58,994 nucleotides of DNA from Hallerella porci (GTDB taxonomy: Bacteria > Fibrobacterota > Fibrobacteria > Fibrobacterales > Fibrobacteraceae), in contig NZ_QGHD01000013.1 of assembly GCF_003148885.1 (NCBI RefSeq), positions 1 to 58,994 on the forward strand. The letters are read 5' to 3'. The notes under the pieces are model-generated. The model worked only from the letters and a program-made list of their open reading frames with translations, was not told where the DNA came from and did no database searches. Both the position numbers and the translations under genes were made by a program. Numbering within the stretch: position 1 is the first letter of the stretch; every line of letters begins with the position of its first letter. Shown one piece after another: positions 17,311 to 26,835 of the stretch.

Positions 17311-17459
17311 GACAAATTTTACGGCGAAACTGACAAATCTGCATGAAAATTCCCTAAAATGGACGAAAATCGCCAAAAATGGGGACGAAAAAGCTCCGAA
17401 AATTGACGAAAACGAGAAGACATTTTTGTAACATTATTGTTAAAGCGCTACATTTTTGT
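17311..17459 (+). promoter_or_regulatory. Helically phased direct repeats upstream of gltB
   Basis: This 306-bp gap (17259-17564) has no gene. It carries three short repeat families: GACAAAT at 17311 and 17332 (21 bp apart), GACGAAAA at 17362, 17384 and 17405 (22 and 21 bp apart), and ACATTTTTGT at 17420 and 17450 with ACATTATTGT at 17431 between them. Spacings near 21 and 11 bp match two and one DNA turns, so proteins bound to repeats of a set would sit on one face of the helix. A regulator array for the gltBD operon is the natural reading. Confidence 0.5.
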
Positions 17460-17500
17460 CGTTTGAAAATTTCAAAACCCCTTTACTCAATTCGCTTGAA

Positions 17501-17547
17501 CTAGTAATTTTCTACTAGACGATCGCAAAGGAGATGGATCCTTTGCG
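17501..17547 (+). promoter_or_regulatory. Two hairpins in the gltB leader
   Basis: CTAGTA/TACTAG (17501-17506 with 17513-17518, loop of 6) is followed by a perfect 9-bp stem CGCAAAGGA/TCCTTTGCG (17524-17532 with 17539-17547, loop GATGGA). The second ends 17 nt before the gltB ATG, just before the AGGAG ribosome site at 17556-17560. No T tract follows, so it is not an ordinary terminator; mRNA stability or translational control is more likely. Confidence 0.55.
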
Positions 17548-17564
17548 CTGACGATAGGAGACAT

Positions 17565-20500
17565 ATGAAGGCTCAAGGCTTATACAACCCGCAGAACGAA
17601 CACGATGCGTGCGGCGTTGGCTTCGTTCTCAATATGAATGGAAACCGTGAACACGGAATTGTGAAAAAGGGCGTTAAAGTTCTTTGCAATCTTCTTCACC
17701 GCGGTGCAACTGGCGCAGATGTCAACACAGGCGACGGCGCAGGTCTTTTGATTCAAACTCCGGATAACTTCTTCAAAAAGTCTCTGAAAATGAAGCTTCC
17801 GGAACTTGGCCATTATGCAGTCGGCATGCTCTTTTTGCCGCAAGATAAATCGAAACGCGAAAGCGTGATGGCTCTCATCGAAAAAATTGCGAAGGAAGAA
17901 AATTTCAAAATTCTCGCTAGCCGCGATGTTCCGGTTGAGCCTTCGGCGGTGGGCGATTCTGCTCGCGCTGTGATGCCGTTTATCGCTCAGGTGTTTCTTC
18001 AGTCGAACGAAGATTTAACGGGCGAAGATTTGGAACGCGCTCTTCTCGTCGTGCGGAAACGTGCTGAACACGAATCGGGACTTTCTGCAGAAGGCGCTGA
18101 CGGATTTTATGTGGTGAGCTTGTCTGCGCGCACTTTGATTTATAAAGGCATGATGACTGCGCCGCAGGTTCCGGTTTTCTATCCGGATTTGAATGATAAG
18201 AATATGGAAAGCGCTGTGGCCGTTGTGCACCAACGTTATTCGACAAATACTTTCCCAAGTTGGCCTCTCGCGCAACCGTTCCGCTTTATGGCGCATAATG
18301 GCGAAATCAATACCATCCGCGGAAACCGCAACTGGATGAATGCTCGCGAAAAGAATATTGCGTCTCCGCTTTTTGGCGAAAACATTAAGAAGTTGACTCC
18401 GATTCTCGAAAAGAATTCGAGCGACTCGGGCAACTTAGACAATGTGCTTGAACTTTTGACTTTGGGTGGCCGCGAAGTGGGTCATTCGATGATGATGTTA
18501 ATGCCGCAAGCTTGGGGCAAAAAACATGCAATGGGTCCGGATGTCCGCGGATTCTTTGAATTCCACGCTGGCATTATGGAACCGTGGGATGGTCCTGCTG
18601 CGGTGGCGTTTACCGATGGCGAATGGGTCGGTGCAACTCTCGATAGAAACGGTTTGCGTCCGGCGCGTTACACGATTACGAAAAACGGATTTATGGTTTT
18701 TGCTTCGGAAGCTGGCGTCCTCGATATTCCGGCTGAAGAAGTTTCGGAAAAGGGTTCTCTCCGTCCGGGTCAAATGCTTCTCGTGAATTTGAAGACAGGT
18801 CGTTTCTACAAAGATCACGAAGTGAAGACTCGCTTTGCCCGCAAAGAACCGTATCGTCGTTGGGTCAAAGAAAATCACATCGACATTCACGGCTTCTTTA
18901 ACGCAGTCGGCGAAGTTGCGGTCGATGAAGAAACTCTTCTCAAGCGTCAAAAACTTTTCGGTTATACCCGCGAAGATTTGGAAATCATTTTGAATGCGAT
19001 GGCTTCGAATGGCGTTGAACCGATTGGTTCGATGGGCTCGGATCAGCCGCTCGCTGTTCTCTCGGAAAAGCCGCAGCTTCTTTATTGGTACTTTAAGCAG
19101 CTCTTTGCGCAGGTGACGAATCCGCCTATCGATCCGATTCGCGAAGAACTCGTGATGAGTTTGATGACTTACCTTGGCATTCACGATAACTTCCTCGCTG
19201 AAGAACCGGCGCAAGCTCGCTTGGTGAAGTTCCGTTATCCGGTGCTTTCGAATGAAGATTTGGGTCGCCTTCGTACTTTGAGCCAAGAAGATTACAAGTG
19301 CGCAACGGTTCAGATGGGATTCCCCGTCCTTTCGGATACACTTTCTGCGGGCAAGCTTTTGGAAATGGCGTTGACCGAACTCTGCGAAAAGGTAGAGAAA
19401 GAAGTCCGCGATGGCCATAATATTATCATCTTGAGCGATAAGGATTTGCCCGATGAAATCGCTCCGATTCCGGCAATTCTCGCGGTCTCTGCCGTGAACC
19501 AGTATCTGTCGAAAATCGGCATTCGCACAAGTTGCGGTCTCATTCTCGAAACGGGTGAAGCGCGTGAAGTGATGCATATCGCAAGCCTTCTCGGTTTCGG
19601 TGCAACTGCGATCAATCCGTATTTGGCATTTGAATCTATTGCAGAACTCAGCAAGACGCATCAGTTGGATAAACAAGTCGGCGTTACCGAAGCGATTGAA
19701 CATTACATCGATGCGATGAACAAGGGCTTGAAAAAGGTAATGAGCCGTATGGGTATTTCGACTCTGCGCAGTTACCGTAACGCTCAAGTCTTTGAAATCG
19801 TCGGCCTCGCAAAAGATGTCGTCGACAAATATTTCAAGGGTTCGGCAAGTCGCATCGGCGGTATCGGCCTCGAAGAAATTGCAAAAGAAGCGTTGATGCG
19901 TTGGCGTTCGGCGATCGAAAGCAAGAGTCCGCTTCTTCCTTCGGGCGGTGAATATCGTTTGCGCAAAGATGGCGAACGTCACTTGTGGACGCCAGAAGCC
20001 ATTTCGAATTTGCAGATTGCTGTGCGCACTGGAAATCAGGCGCGCTATGACAAGTATGCAGAACTCATCAACGATCAGACGGTGCATCAGAGCACTCTCC
20101 GCGGACTTTTCTCGTTCAAGAAAACGGTTGCAGTTCCTCTCGACGAAGTAGAACCGGCGACAGAAATTATGAAGCGCTTTGTGACGGGCGCAATGAGCTA
20201 CGGTGCTATTTCGAATGAAGCGCACGAAGCAATTGCAATCGCGATGAACCGCATCGGTGCTAAGAGCAACAGCGGCGAAGGCGGTGAAGATCCGGAACGT
20301 TATATTCCGCTGCCGAACGGCGATTCTCTTTCGAGTGCGACGAAGCAAGTGGCGAGCGGACGCTTTGGCGTTACCGACGAATATTTGGTGAACGCAAAAG
20401 AATTGCAGATTAAAATTGCACAAGGCGCAAAACCGGGTGAAGGCGGTCAGTTGCCGGGTCACAAGGTGAGTGTGCAAATTGCAAAGGTGCGTCATTCAAC

Positions 20501-22049
20501 TCCGGGCGTTACTCTCATCAGCCCGCCGCCGCATCACGATATTTATTCTATTGAAGATATTGCGCAGTTGATCTTTGACTTGAGAAATGCAAACGATAAA
20601 GCGCGTATCTCGGTGAAGCTTGTCTCGGAAGTCGGTGTGGGAACTGTTGCGGCTGGCGTTGCCAAAGCGCGTGCCGATATGATTCTCATCTCGGGCTACG
20701 ATGGCGGTACCGGTGCGTCTCCGCTTTCTTCGGTGAAGCATGTCGGCGCTCCGTGGGAACTCGGACTTTCCGAAACGCAGACGACTCTCGTTTTGAATAA
20801 GCTCCGTAGCCGTGTGCGTCTTCAGGTAGATGGTCAGATGAAGACTGGCCGCGATGTGGTCATCGGTGCGCTTCTCGGCGCCGAAGAATTTGGCTTTGCA
20901 ACGACGATTCTCGTCGTTCTCGGTTGCGTGATGATGCGTCATTGCCATTCGAACACTTGCCCAGTCGGCGTTGCTACTCAAGATCCAGAACTCCGCAAAC
21001 GTTTCAAGGGTGCGCCGGAACATATCATTCAGTACTTGACTTTTGTCGCAGAAGAAGTCCGTCATTATATGGCGCAGTTCGGCTTCCGCACATTCGACGA
21101 AATGGTCGGACGTAGCGATCTCTTGGAAATGAATCAGGCGATTGATTTCTGGAAGGCAAAGGGTCTCGATTACTCGGGAATTCTCTATCGCGCATCGACA
21201 AAGCCCGAAGAAGTTCGCTGCACTATGAAGCAGGAAACAGGCTTGGATACTGCGGTGGACTACGAAATTCTGAAGAAAGTCGAAGAGAACATCGAAACGA
21301 AGAAACCGGTTTCGTTGAATCTTCCGATTCGCAATACGAACCGCACATTTGGCACGATTATTTCGAGCCGCATCGCGAAAAAGTATGGTTACGCAGGACT
21401 TCCGGACGATACAATCACCATCCGCTTGCAAGGTTCTGCGGGTCAGAGCTTCGGGGCATTCGGCGCTCACGGCTTGACTTTGGAACTCGAAGGCGAAGCA
21501 AATGACTACGTAGGCAAGGGACTTTCGGGCGCAAAAATTATCGTGCGTCCGGCAACAGGTTCTGCGTTCGCTCCCGAAGATAACGTCATCGCGGGCAACG
21601 TCATTCTCTACGGTGCCACTTCGGGCGAAGTCTATTTGAACGGTCGCGCAGGTGAACGCTTCGGCATTCGTAACAGTGGCGCTCTCGCCGTTGTCGAAGG
21701 TGTCGGCGACCACGCTTGCGAATACATGACCGGTGGACGCGTCGTCGTTCTCGGATCGACAGGCATCAACTTCGGCGCAGGGATGAGCGGCGGTATCGCT
21801 TATGTCTTTGACGAAGGCGGTCAATTCGACAGTCTTTGCAACACGGATATGATTGACTTGGATCCGCTGAACGAAGCCGACGAAAAAGAATTGAAACAGC
21901 TCATCGAAAATCACGTGAAATATACGGGCAGCCCGAAGGGGAAGAGAATCCTCGAAAACTGGGACCGCGATCGTGAACTTTTCGTGAAGGTGTTCCCGAT
22001 GGAATATCGTCGCGCCTTGGAAAATATGAACAATCAGAATCGCGGATAA
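17565..22049 (+). CDS. gltB: Glutamate synthase, large subunit
   Basis: 1494 residues, the normal GltB length. An N-terminal Ntn amidotransferase follows a 15-residue propeptide, with the catalytic Cys16 in HDACGVGFV. Then come the central domain, the FMN-binding synthase domain (GAMSYGAISNEAHEAIAIAMN, ISGYDGGTGASPL) and the 3Fe-4S Cys cluster C-(5)-C-(4)-C in GCVMMRHCHSNTCPVG. The C-terminal GXGXG beta-helix is present (GKGLSGAKIIVRP, GERFGIRNSGA). It transfers the amide of glutamine to 2-oxoglutarate to form two glutamates. First gene of an operon with gltD (21-bp gap) and a sigma-54 activator. Confidence 0.97.
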   Translation: MKAQGLYNPQNEHDACGVGFVLNMNGNREHGIVKKGVKVLCNLLHRGATGADVNTGDGAGLLIQTPDNFFKKSLKMKLPELGHYAVGMLFLPQDKSKRESVMALIEKIAKEENFKILASRDVPVEPSAVGDSARAVMPFIAQVFLQSNEDLTGEDLERALLVVRKRAEHESGLSAEGADGFYVVSLSARTLIYKGMMTAPQVPVFYPDLNDKNMESAVAVVHQRYSTNTFPSWPLAQPFRFMAHNGEINTIRGNRNWMNAREKNIASPLFGENIKKLTPILEKNSSDSGNLDNVLELLTLGGREVGHSMMMLMPQAWGKKHAMGPDVRGFFEFHAGIMEPWDGPAAVAFTDGEWVGATLDRNGLRPARYTITKNGFMVFASEAGVLDIPAEEVSEKGSLRPGQMLLVNLKTGRFYKDHEVKTRFARKEPYRRWVKENHIDIHGFFNAVGEVAVDEETLLKRQKLFGYTREDLEIILNAMASNGVEPIGSMGSDQPLAVLSEKPQLLYWYFKQLFAQVTNPPIDPIREELVMSLMTYLGIHDNFLAEEPAQARLVKFRYPVLSNEDLGRLRTLSQEDYKCATVQMGFPVLSDTLSAGKLLEMALTELCEKVEKEVRDGHNIIILSDKDLPDEIAPIPAILAVSAVNQYLSKIGIRTSCGLILETGEAREVMHIASLLGFGATAINPYLAFESIAELSKTHQLDKQVGVTEAIEHYIDAMNKGLKKVMSRMGISTLRSYRNAQVFEIVGLAKDVVDKYFKGSASRIGGIGLEEIAKEALMRWRSAIESKSPLLPSGGEYRLRKDGERHLWTPEAISNLQIAVRTGNQARYDKYAELINDQTVHQSTLRGLFSFKKTVAVPLDEVEPATEIMKRFVTGAMSYGAISNEAHEAIAIAMNRIGAKSNSGEGGEDPERYIPLPNGDSLSSATKQVASGRFGVTDEYLVNAKELQIKIAQGAKPGEGGQLPGHKVSVQIAKVRHSTPGVTLISPPPHHDIYSIEDIAQLIFDLRNANDKARISVKLVSEVGVGTVAAGVAKARADMILISGYDGGTGASPLSSVKHVGAPWELGLSETQTTLVLNKLRSRVRLQVDGQMKTGRDVVIGALLGAEEFGFATTILVVLGCVMMRHCHSNTCPVGVATQDPELRKRFKGAPEHIIQYLTFVAEEVRHYMAQFGFRTFDEMVGRSDLLEMNQAIDFWKAKGLDYSGILYRASTKPEEVRCTMKQETGLDTAVDYEILKKVEENIETKKPVSLNLPIRNTNRTFGTIISSRIAKKYGYAGLPDDTITIRLQGSAGQSFGAFGAHGLTLELEGEANDYVGKGLSGAKIIVRPATGSAFAPEDNVIAGNVILYGATSGEVYLNGRAGERFGIRNSGALAVVEGVGDHACEYMTGGRVVVLGSTGINFGAGMSGGIAYVFDEGGQFDSLCNTDMIDLDPLNEADEKELKQLIENHVKYTGSPKGKRILENWDRDRELFVKVFPMEYRRALENMNNQNRG

Positions 22050-22070
22050 GCGGAAAAAAGGAGACAAAAG

Positions 22071-23492
22071 ATGATTTCGAACAAACCTTTTCTCACGATT
22101 CCTCGTCGTGACGCGGAAGAACGCCCCGTTCAGGAACGTATCCACGATTACAAAAAAACTGCGAAGGAAATGACGAAAGAGCAGATTACCGAACAGGCAA
22201 CGCGTTGCATGAATTGCGGCGTTCCGTTCTGCCACGCTTTCGGTTGTCCGCTTTTGAATGTCGTTCCCGAAATCAATAATGCAGCAAGTCGCGGCGAATG
22301 GCGCAAAGCGTTGGATCTTCTCTTGGACACAAGTCCGTTCCCCGAATTTACGGGAATTGTTTGCCCGGCTCTTTGCGAAGGTTCTTGCGTCAACGGCCAA
22401 GATGGCGATGCAGTTGCTATTCGCGAAATTGAACATCGTGTCATCGAAACCGGTTACGAAAACGGTTGGGTGCATGCGAACTTGCCGCTCGTGCGCACCG
22501 ATAAACATGTCGCAGTCATCGGTTCGGGTCCTTCGGGTCTTTCTTGCGCCGAATATTTGAATCGCGCAGGCATTAACGTCACCGTTTACGAAAGTGCAGA
22601 ACACGTCGGCGGCTTTATGCGCTACGGCATCCCCGACTTCCGTCTTCCAAAATCGGTTATCGAACGTCGCGTTTCTTTGATGCAGCAAGAAGGCATCCGC
22701 TTCGAAACGAATGTGTGCATCGGCAAAGATATTTCTCCGGAATATTTACTGCGCAATCATGATGCAATCGTTCTCTGCTGCGGCTCTCGTGCTCCGCGTG
22801 ATTTGAAAGTCCCGGGACGCGAATTTTCGGGCATTCATTTCGCCGTCGATTATTTGACTCAGCAAAACCGCATCAATGGCGGGGAAGTCTTTGATTTCGA
22901 TGAAACGAAAAGTGCAAAAGGCAAACATGTCGTCGTTGTCGGTGGTGGTGATACCGGTGCAAACTGCATTGGTACAGCGATTCGTCAAGGTGCACTCGAT
23001 GTGACACAAATCGAAATTATGCCGAACGCTCCGATCAAACGCGCTCCGAATAATCCTTGGCCCGAATGGCCGCGCATCTTCAAAGAAACGCCGGCTCATC
23101 AAGAAGGCTGCAAACGGCAATGGAACATCAACACATTGGAAGCGATTGGCGAAAATGGAAAAGTCAAAGCGCTCCGTTGCACCGAAATCGAATGGAAACG
23201 CGGCGAAGACGGTCGTATGTTCAATGTTCCGAAACCCGATGGCGCATTTGTGCTCCCAGCAGATCTCGTGCTTTTGGCAATGGGATTTGTCGGTCACGCA
23301 ATTCCGGATATCGTCAAAGCATTCAACTTGAGATGCGATGAACGCGGTCGTATTTTCCGCGATGCAGACGGTATGACTTCGGCAAAGGGCGTGTACATTG
23401 CCGGTGACTGTGCAACAGGACAATCTCTGGTTGTGCGTGCGATTACCGATGGTAAACGCGTCGCTTCTGGAATTGTGAAATCGCTTCTCTAA
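22071..23492 (+). CDS. gltD: Glutamate synthase, small subunit
   Basis: 473 residues. An N-terminal Cys-rich Fe-S domain (ATRCMNCGVPFCHAFGCPL, then PALCEGSC) leads to two Rossmann motifs: FAD at VIGSGPSGLSCAEYLNRAG (about residue 150) and NADPH at VVVGGGDTGANCIGTA (about 285), with the closing FAD motif GVYIAGDCATGQSLVVRAI. It passes electrons from NADPH through FAD and iron-sulfur clusters to GltB. Good ribosome site (AAGGAGAC) before the ATG; 18 bp separate it from the regulator gene. Confidence 0.96.
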   Translation: MISNKPFLTIPRRDAEERPVQERIHDYKKTAKEMTKEQITEQATRCMNCGVPFCHAFGCPLLNVVPEINNAASRGEWRKALDLLLDTSPFPEFTGIVCPALCEGSCVNGQDGDAVAIREIEHRVIETGYENGWVHANLPLVRTDKHVAVIGSGPSGLSCAEYLNRAGINVTVYESAEHVGGFMRYGIPDFRLPKSVIERRVSLMQQEGIRFETNVCIGKDISPEYLLRNHDAIVLCCGSRAPRDLKVPGREFSGIHFAVDYLTQQNRINGGEVFDFDETKSAKGKHVVVVGGGDTGANCIGTAIRQGALDVTQIEIMPNAPIKRAPNNPWPEWPRIFKETPAHQEGCKRQWNINTLEAIGENGKVKALRCTEIEWKRGEDGRMFNVPKPDGAFVLPADLVLLAMGFVGHAIPDIVKAFNLRCDERGRIFRDADGMTSAKGVYIAGDCATGQSLVVRAITDGKRVASGIVKSLL

Positions 23493-23510
23493 ATTATCTG
23501 CGGAGGATAC

Positions 23511-25040
23511 ATGGCAACTAAAGACGATCAAAAGATAAAGGAACTGGAATTACTTTATCGAGTAGGCCAGATCCTTGACGAAAACATGGACATGCGAAAT
23601 GTCCTGCGCCCGGTGATGAATACGCTCGGCGAGTATATGGGATTTAAACATGCGACGGTGACTCTTTACAACCGTCAAACAGGTGAAATTTCCATTGAAC
23701 TTGCCACCGGACTTTCTCCGCTTCAAACGAAGAAAGGTCGCTACAAAGTGGGCGAAGGCATTACGGGAAAAGTCGTGGAAACCGGCAAGCCGATAGTTGT
23801 CCCCGACGTAACGAAAGACCCGAACTTTCTCGACCGCACCGGCCGCGGAAAAGTCTCGGGAAAGTCGTTCATCTGCGTTCCGATTTCGATTGAAAAAGAA
23901 GTCGTCGGCGCATTAAGCGTGGACGAATTCAATTCTTCGGCAGATCAATTAGACGACGATTTACGGCTTCTCGAAATCATCGCCATGATGGTTGCGTCTG
24001 CGGTAAAACTTCGTCGCCAAGCTGAAGAAGAAACCGAAATTCTTCAAGCGGAAAATGAACGGCTGCGTTCGGAATTGAAAGATCGTTTTCGTCCTTCCAA
24101 TATCGTGGGCAATTCCCGCGAAATGCAAGTGGTTTACGATCAAATCGCTCGCGTTGCTCGTAGCCCTTCTACGGTTCTCATCCTCGGAGAAACGGGAACT
24201 GGTAAAGAGCTCGTCGCCCAAGCGATTCATTACAATTCGGATCGCGCCAATGGTCCGTTTGTTCGCGTACATTGCGCGGCTCTCCCCGAAAACATTATCG
24301 AAAGTGAACTTTTCGGACACGAAAAGGGCGCATTCACCGGGGCAATTTCTGAACACAAAGGCCGCTTTGAAATGGCTGACGGCGGAACGATTTTCCTCGA
24401 TGAAATCGGCGAAATCTCGGCGACTCTTCAAGTAAAATTGCTCCGCGTTTTGCAAGAACACGAATTTGAACGCGTCGGCGGAAACAAGACGATTCATGTG
24501 AATATCCGCGTCATCGCTGCGACAAATAAAGATTTGCTGCAAATGGTGCGCGACGGAAAATTCCGCGAAGATCTCTATTACCGCTTACATATTTTCCCGA
24601 TTTATGTACCGCCTCTGCGCAAACGCAAAAGCGACATCGTACTTCTCGCTGATCATTTCCTCGAACGTTACAACAAACTTTTGGGAAAAGATATTCGTCG
24701 GCTTTCGACGGGGACGATTGATATGCTCATGAGTTATCATTGGGCAGGAAACGTCCGCGAACTTGAAAACTGCATCGAGCGCGCGGTTCTTGTCGCCGAA
24801 GGAAACGTGATATATCCTCACCATTTGCCGCCGACTTTGCAAACTGCAGAATCGACAGGCGCGCCGGTCCGCGGTGATTTGAAAAGTATGGTCGATACTT
24901 ACGAACGCGACATTATCTGCGACGCTCTCAAAAGCGCCAAAGGAAAAGTTGCGCCCGCAGCACGTGCCCTCGCCACAACGCAGCGCATTTTGGGTTATAA
25001 AATCAAAATGCTCGGCATCAATCCGAAGCGTTTCGCCTAA
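23511..25040 (+). CDS. NifA-like GAF/AAA+ sigma-54 activator
   Basis: 509 residues: a GAF sensor (about 15-165), a helical linker, the AAA+ sigma-54 contact domain (about 195-430) and a Fis-type DNA-binding end. Motifs: Walker A GETGTGKELVAQAIH, the sigma-54 loop GAFTGA, Walker B FLDEIGEI, and WAGNVRELENCIERAV. It should activate sigma-54 promoters in answer to a small ligand or partner of its GAF domain. Being third in the gltBD operon, with a good GGAGG site, it most likely handles nitrogen status. It differs from NtrC in lacking a receiver domain. I see no convincing sigma-54 promoter ahead of gltB itself. Confidence 0.9.
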   Translation: MATKDDQKIKELELLYRVGQILDENMDMRNVLRPVMNTLGEYMGFKHATVTLYNRQTGEISIELATGLSPLQTKKGRYKVGEGITGKVVETGKPIVVPDVTKDPNFLDRTGRGKVSGKSFICVPISIEKEVVGALSVDEFNSSADQLDDDLRLLEIIAMMVASAVKLRRQAEEETEILQAENERLRSELKDRFRPSNIVGNSREMQVVYDQIARVARSPSTVLILGETGTGKELVAQAIHYNSDRANGPFVRVHCAALPENIIESELFGHEKGAFTGAISEHKGRFEMADGGTIFLDEIGEISATLQVKLLRVLQEHEFERVGGNKTIHVNIRVIAATNKDLLQMVRDGKFREDLYYRLHIFPIYVPPLRKRKSDIVLLADHFLERYNKLLGKDIRRLSTGTIDMLMSYHWAGNVRELENCIERAVLVAEGNVIYPHHLPPTLQTAESTGAPVRGDLKSMVDTYERDIICDALKSAKGKVAPAARALATTQRILGYKIKMLGINPKRFA

Positions 25041-25071
25041 CAGCGTCTTGAAAAATTCAAAATGCAAAAGG

Positions 25072-25092
25072 AAAAGCGGCTCAGCCGCTTTT
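25072..25092 (+). terminator. Intrinsic terminator of the gltBD-regulator operon
   Basis: AAAAGCGGC / GCCGCTTTT, a perfect 9-bp stem with the 3-nt loop TCA, followed by a T run (TTTTTCTATATTT). The same T run runs into a TATATT box, so the bioF promoter -10 overlaps the terminator tail. Confidence 0.85.
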
Positions 25093-25118
25093 TCTATATT
25101 TAGTACAGAAGGTTTATC

Positions 25119-26234
25119 ATGCTCGATTTAGAAAAAGCAAAAGCGCAAGGCACTTACCGCGAATTTAAAGACACCGCGTCTTTTGAAAAAAGTATTCGCT
25201 TTGGTTCAAAAAATCTTTTGAATTTAGCGAGTAACGATTACTTAGGAATCGCAACAAGTCGCACGTTACGCGATGAATTTTTAGAAACCATAAAAATCAA
25301 AGATGTCTTTTTTGGCTCGGGCGCAAGCCGTTTAGTTTATAATTCATCGGATGCTTTTTACGAACTCGAAAATTGGTTCGAAAAACGCTTAAACAAAAAA
25401 GCGCTTATTTTCAATTCGGGCTACAGCGCAAACTTGGGCGTGATTTCTGCAATGGCAGATCCGAAAACTCTTTTTGTCGCAGACAAATTGATTCACGCAA
25501 GCATGATCGATGCGCTCCAACTTTCCAAAGCAAATTTCAAACGCTTCGCGCATAACGATATGGAAGCGCTTTCTCGCATTTTAGAAAAAGAACATAGCGC
25601 TTACGAAACGATCATCGTTTTAACCGAATCCGTCTTTAGTATGGACGGTGACATCGCCGATTTAAAGACGATGGTTTCGCTCAAAAAGCAATACGAAAAC
25701 GTCAAACTTTACGTCGATGAAGCGCATTCATTTTTTGCATTAAACGAACTTGGAATTGTGCATTCTCAAAATCTCGATAACGAAATCGATTTTATTTTAA
25801 TCACACTTTCCAAAGCGTTGGGCGGCTCGGGCGCAGTCTTTTTGTGCAATCAAGAAATGCGAGAAATTTTAATTAACTCTGCGCGCAGTTTGATTTTTTC
25901 CACCGCAATTCCAAGCGTTGATGTGGCGTGGACAAGTTTTATTTTATCCAAAGATTTTAGCGACCGCAGAAAAAATTTGCAAGAATGCGTTGACTTTTTA
26001 GGACTTAGCAAAACGCAAATTTGTCCGTTTATCGTGGGCGAAAACGAAGACACTTTGGCACTTGCAAAAGATTTAACCGACGCCGGATTTTTTGTGCCCG
26101 CCATTAGACCGCCAACGGTTCCTGTTCACACATCGCGCCTTCGCATTAGTTTACGCGGCGACATTACCGCCGAAGAACTCAAACCGCTTAAGGAAATTTT
26201 AGATGCGTATTCAAAAGCTCATTTGCAATCATGA
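25119..26234 (+). CDS. bioF: 8-amino-7-oxononanoate synthase
   Basis: 371 residues with the alpha-oxoamine synthase plan: NLASNDYLGIA, FGSGASRLVYN, ALIFNSGYSANLGVISA, YVDEAHSFFALNELG and the PLP-binding Lys in LITLSKALGGSGAVFL. It condenses pimeloyl-ACP with alanine in biotin synthesis. It is first in a bioF-bioG-bioC operon; GAAGG precedes the start at good spacing. The last 32 nt overlap bioG. Its C-terminus has HTSRLRISLRGDITAEEL, as expected for the family. Confidence 0.93.
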   Translation: MLDLEKAKAQGTYREFKDTASFEKSIRFGSKNLLNLASNDYLGIATSRTLRDEFLETIKIKDVFFGSGASRLVYNSSDAFYELENWFEKRLNKKALIFNSGYSANLGVISAMADPKTLFVADKLIHASMIDALQLSKANFKRFAHNDMEALSRILEKEHSAYETIIVLTESVFSMDGDIADLKTMVSLKKQYENVKLYVDEAHSFFALNELGIVHSQNLDNEIDFILITLSKALGGSGAVFLCNQEMREILINSARSLIFSTAIPSVDVAWTSFILSKDFSDRRKNLQECVDFLGLSKTQICPFIVGENEDTLALAKDLTDAGFFVPAIRPPTVPVHTSRLRISLRGDITAEELKPLKEILDAYSKAHLQS

Positions 26235-26835
26235 AAACGCTCCGCTCGTCCTCGTGTTTTTGGGCTACGCGTTTACGCCGGATTGCTTGAAAAATTTTGA
26301 CTTTCAAAATTGCGATGTCGCAGTCGTTTACGATTATCAAAATTTTGAATTTGAAAATCCAGAACTTTTCGAAGAAATCAAAAATTCAAATCGCGAAAAA
26401 ATTTTAATCGCTTGGTCGATGGGCGTGTGGGTTGCGAATCAATTCGCTTCGGAAATTAAATTTCAAAAAGCCGTCGCCATCAACGGAACGCCTTTTGGCA
26501 TTCACGATTCCTTTGGAATTTCCAAAGAAACTTTCAAAAATTCCATCGACAATTTCGATTTTGAAATGTTTAAAAAGTGGTGCTTCTTAGGCGATGCCGC
26601 CAAAGCGAATTTTAAATTTTCAGAAAATCCTAAAGCAGAACTTCAAAATTTTTACGACCACATTTTAGAAAATGTCGAAAATAAAATCGCTTGGGATAAA
26701 GCGATTGTTTCGAAAAAAGATGTCGTGTTTCCGCCGAAAGCTTCCGCGTGTTTTGCGTGTCCTGTGCAAACGATTTTAGCGCCACACTTTCCGTTTTTCA
26801 AATTGAAATCTCTGGAGGAAATTCTTGCGATTTGA
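26203..26835 (+). CDS. bioG: Pimeloyl-ACP methyl ester esterase, BioG family
   Basis: 210 residues of the DUF452/BioG alpha/beta-hydrolase family. The nucleophile elbow is AWSMGVWVA (Ser in S-M-G), a conserved INGTPFGIHDSFGI follows, and the His of the triad is probably in LAPHFPFF near the end. It cuts the methyl ester of pimeloyl-ACP to release the chain for BioF. The ATG at 26203 has AAGGA 8 nt upstream and lies inside bioF (32-nt overlap); a later ATG at the bioF stop is out of frame. Placed exactly between bioF and bioC, which supports the role. Confidence 0.85.
   Translation: MRIQKLICNHENAPLVLVFLGYAFTPDCLKNFDFQNCDVAVVYDYQNFEFENPELFEEIKNSNREKILIAWSMGVWVANQFASEIKFQKAVAINGTPFGIHDSFGISKETFKNSIDNFDFEMFKKWCFLGDAAKANFKFSENPKAELQNFYDHILENVENKIAWDKAIVSKKDVVFPPKASACFACPVQTILAPHFPFFKLKSLEEILAI

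Noticed and set aside
17380-17395. Sigma-54 promoter before gltB (GG-N10-GC at 17381-17394)
   Set aside because: Only the minimal GG/GC is there; the flanking TGGCAC and TTGCA consensus is missing.
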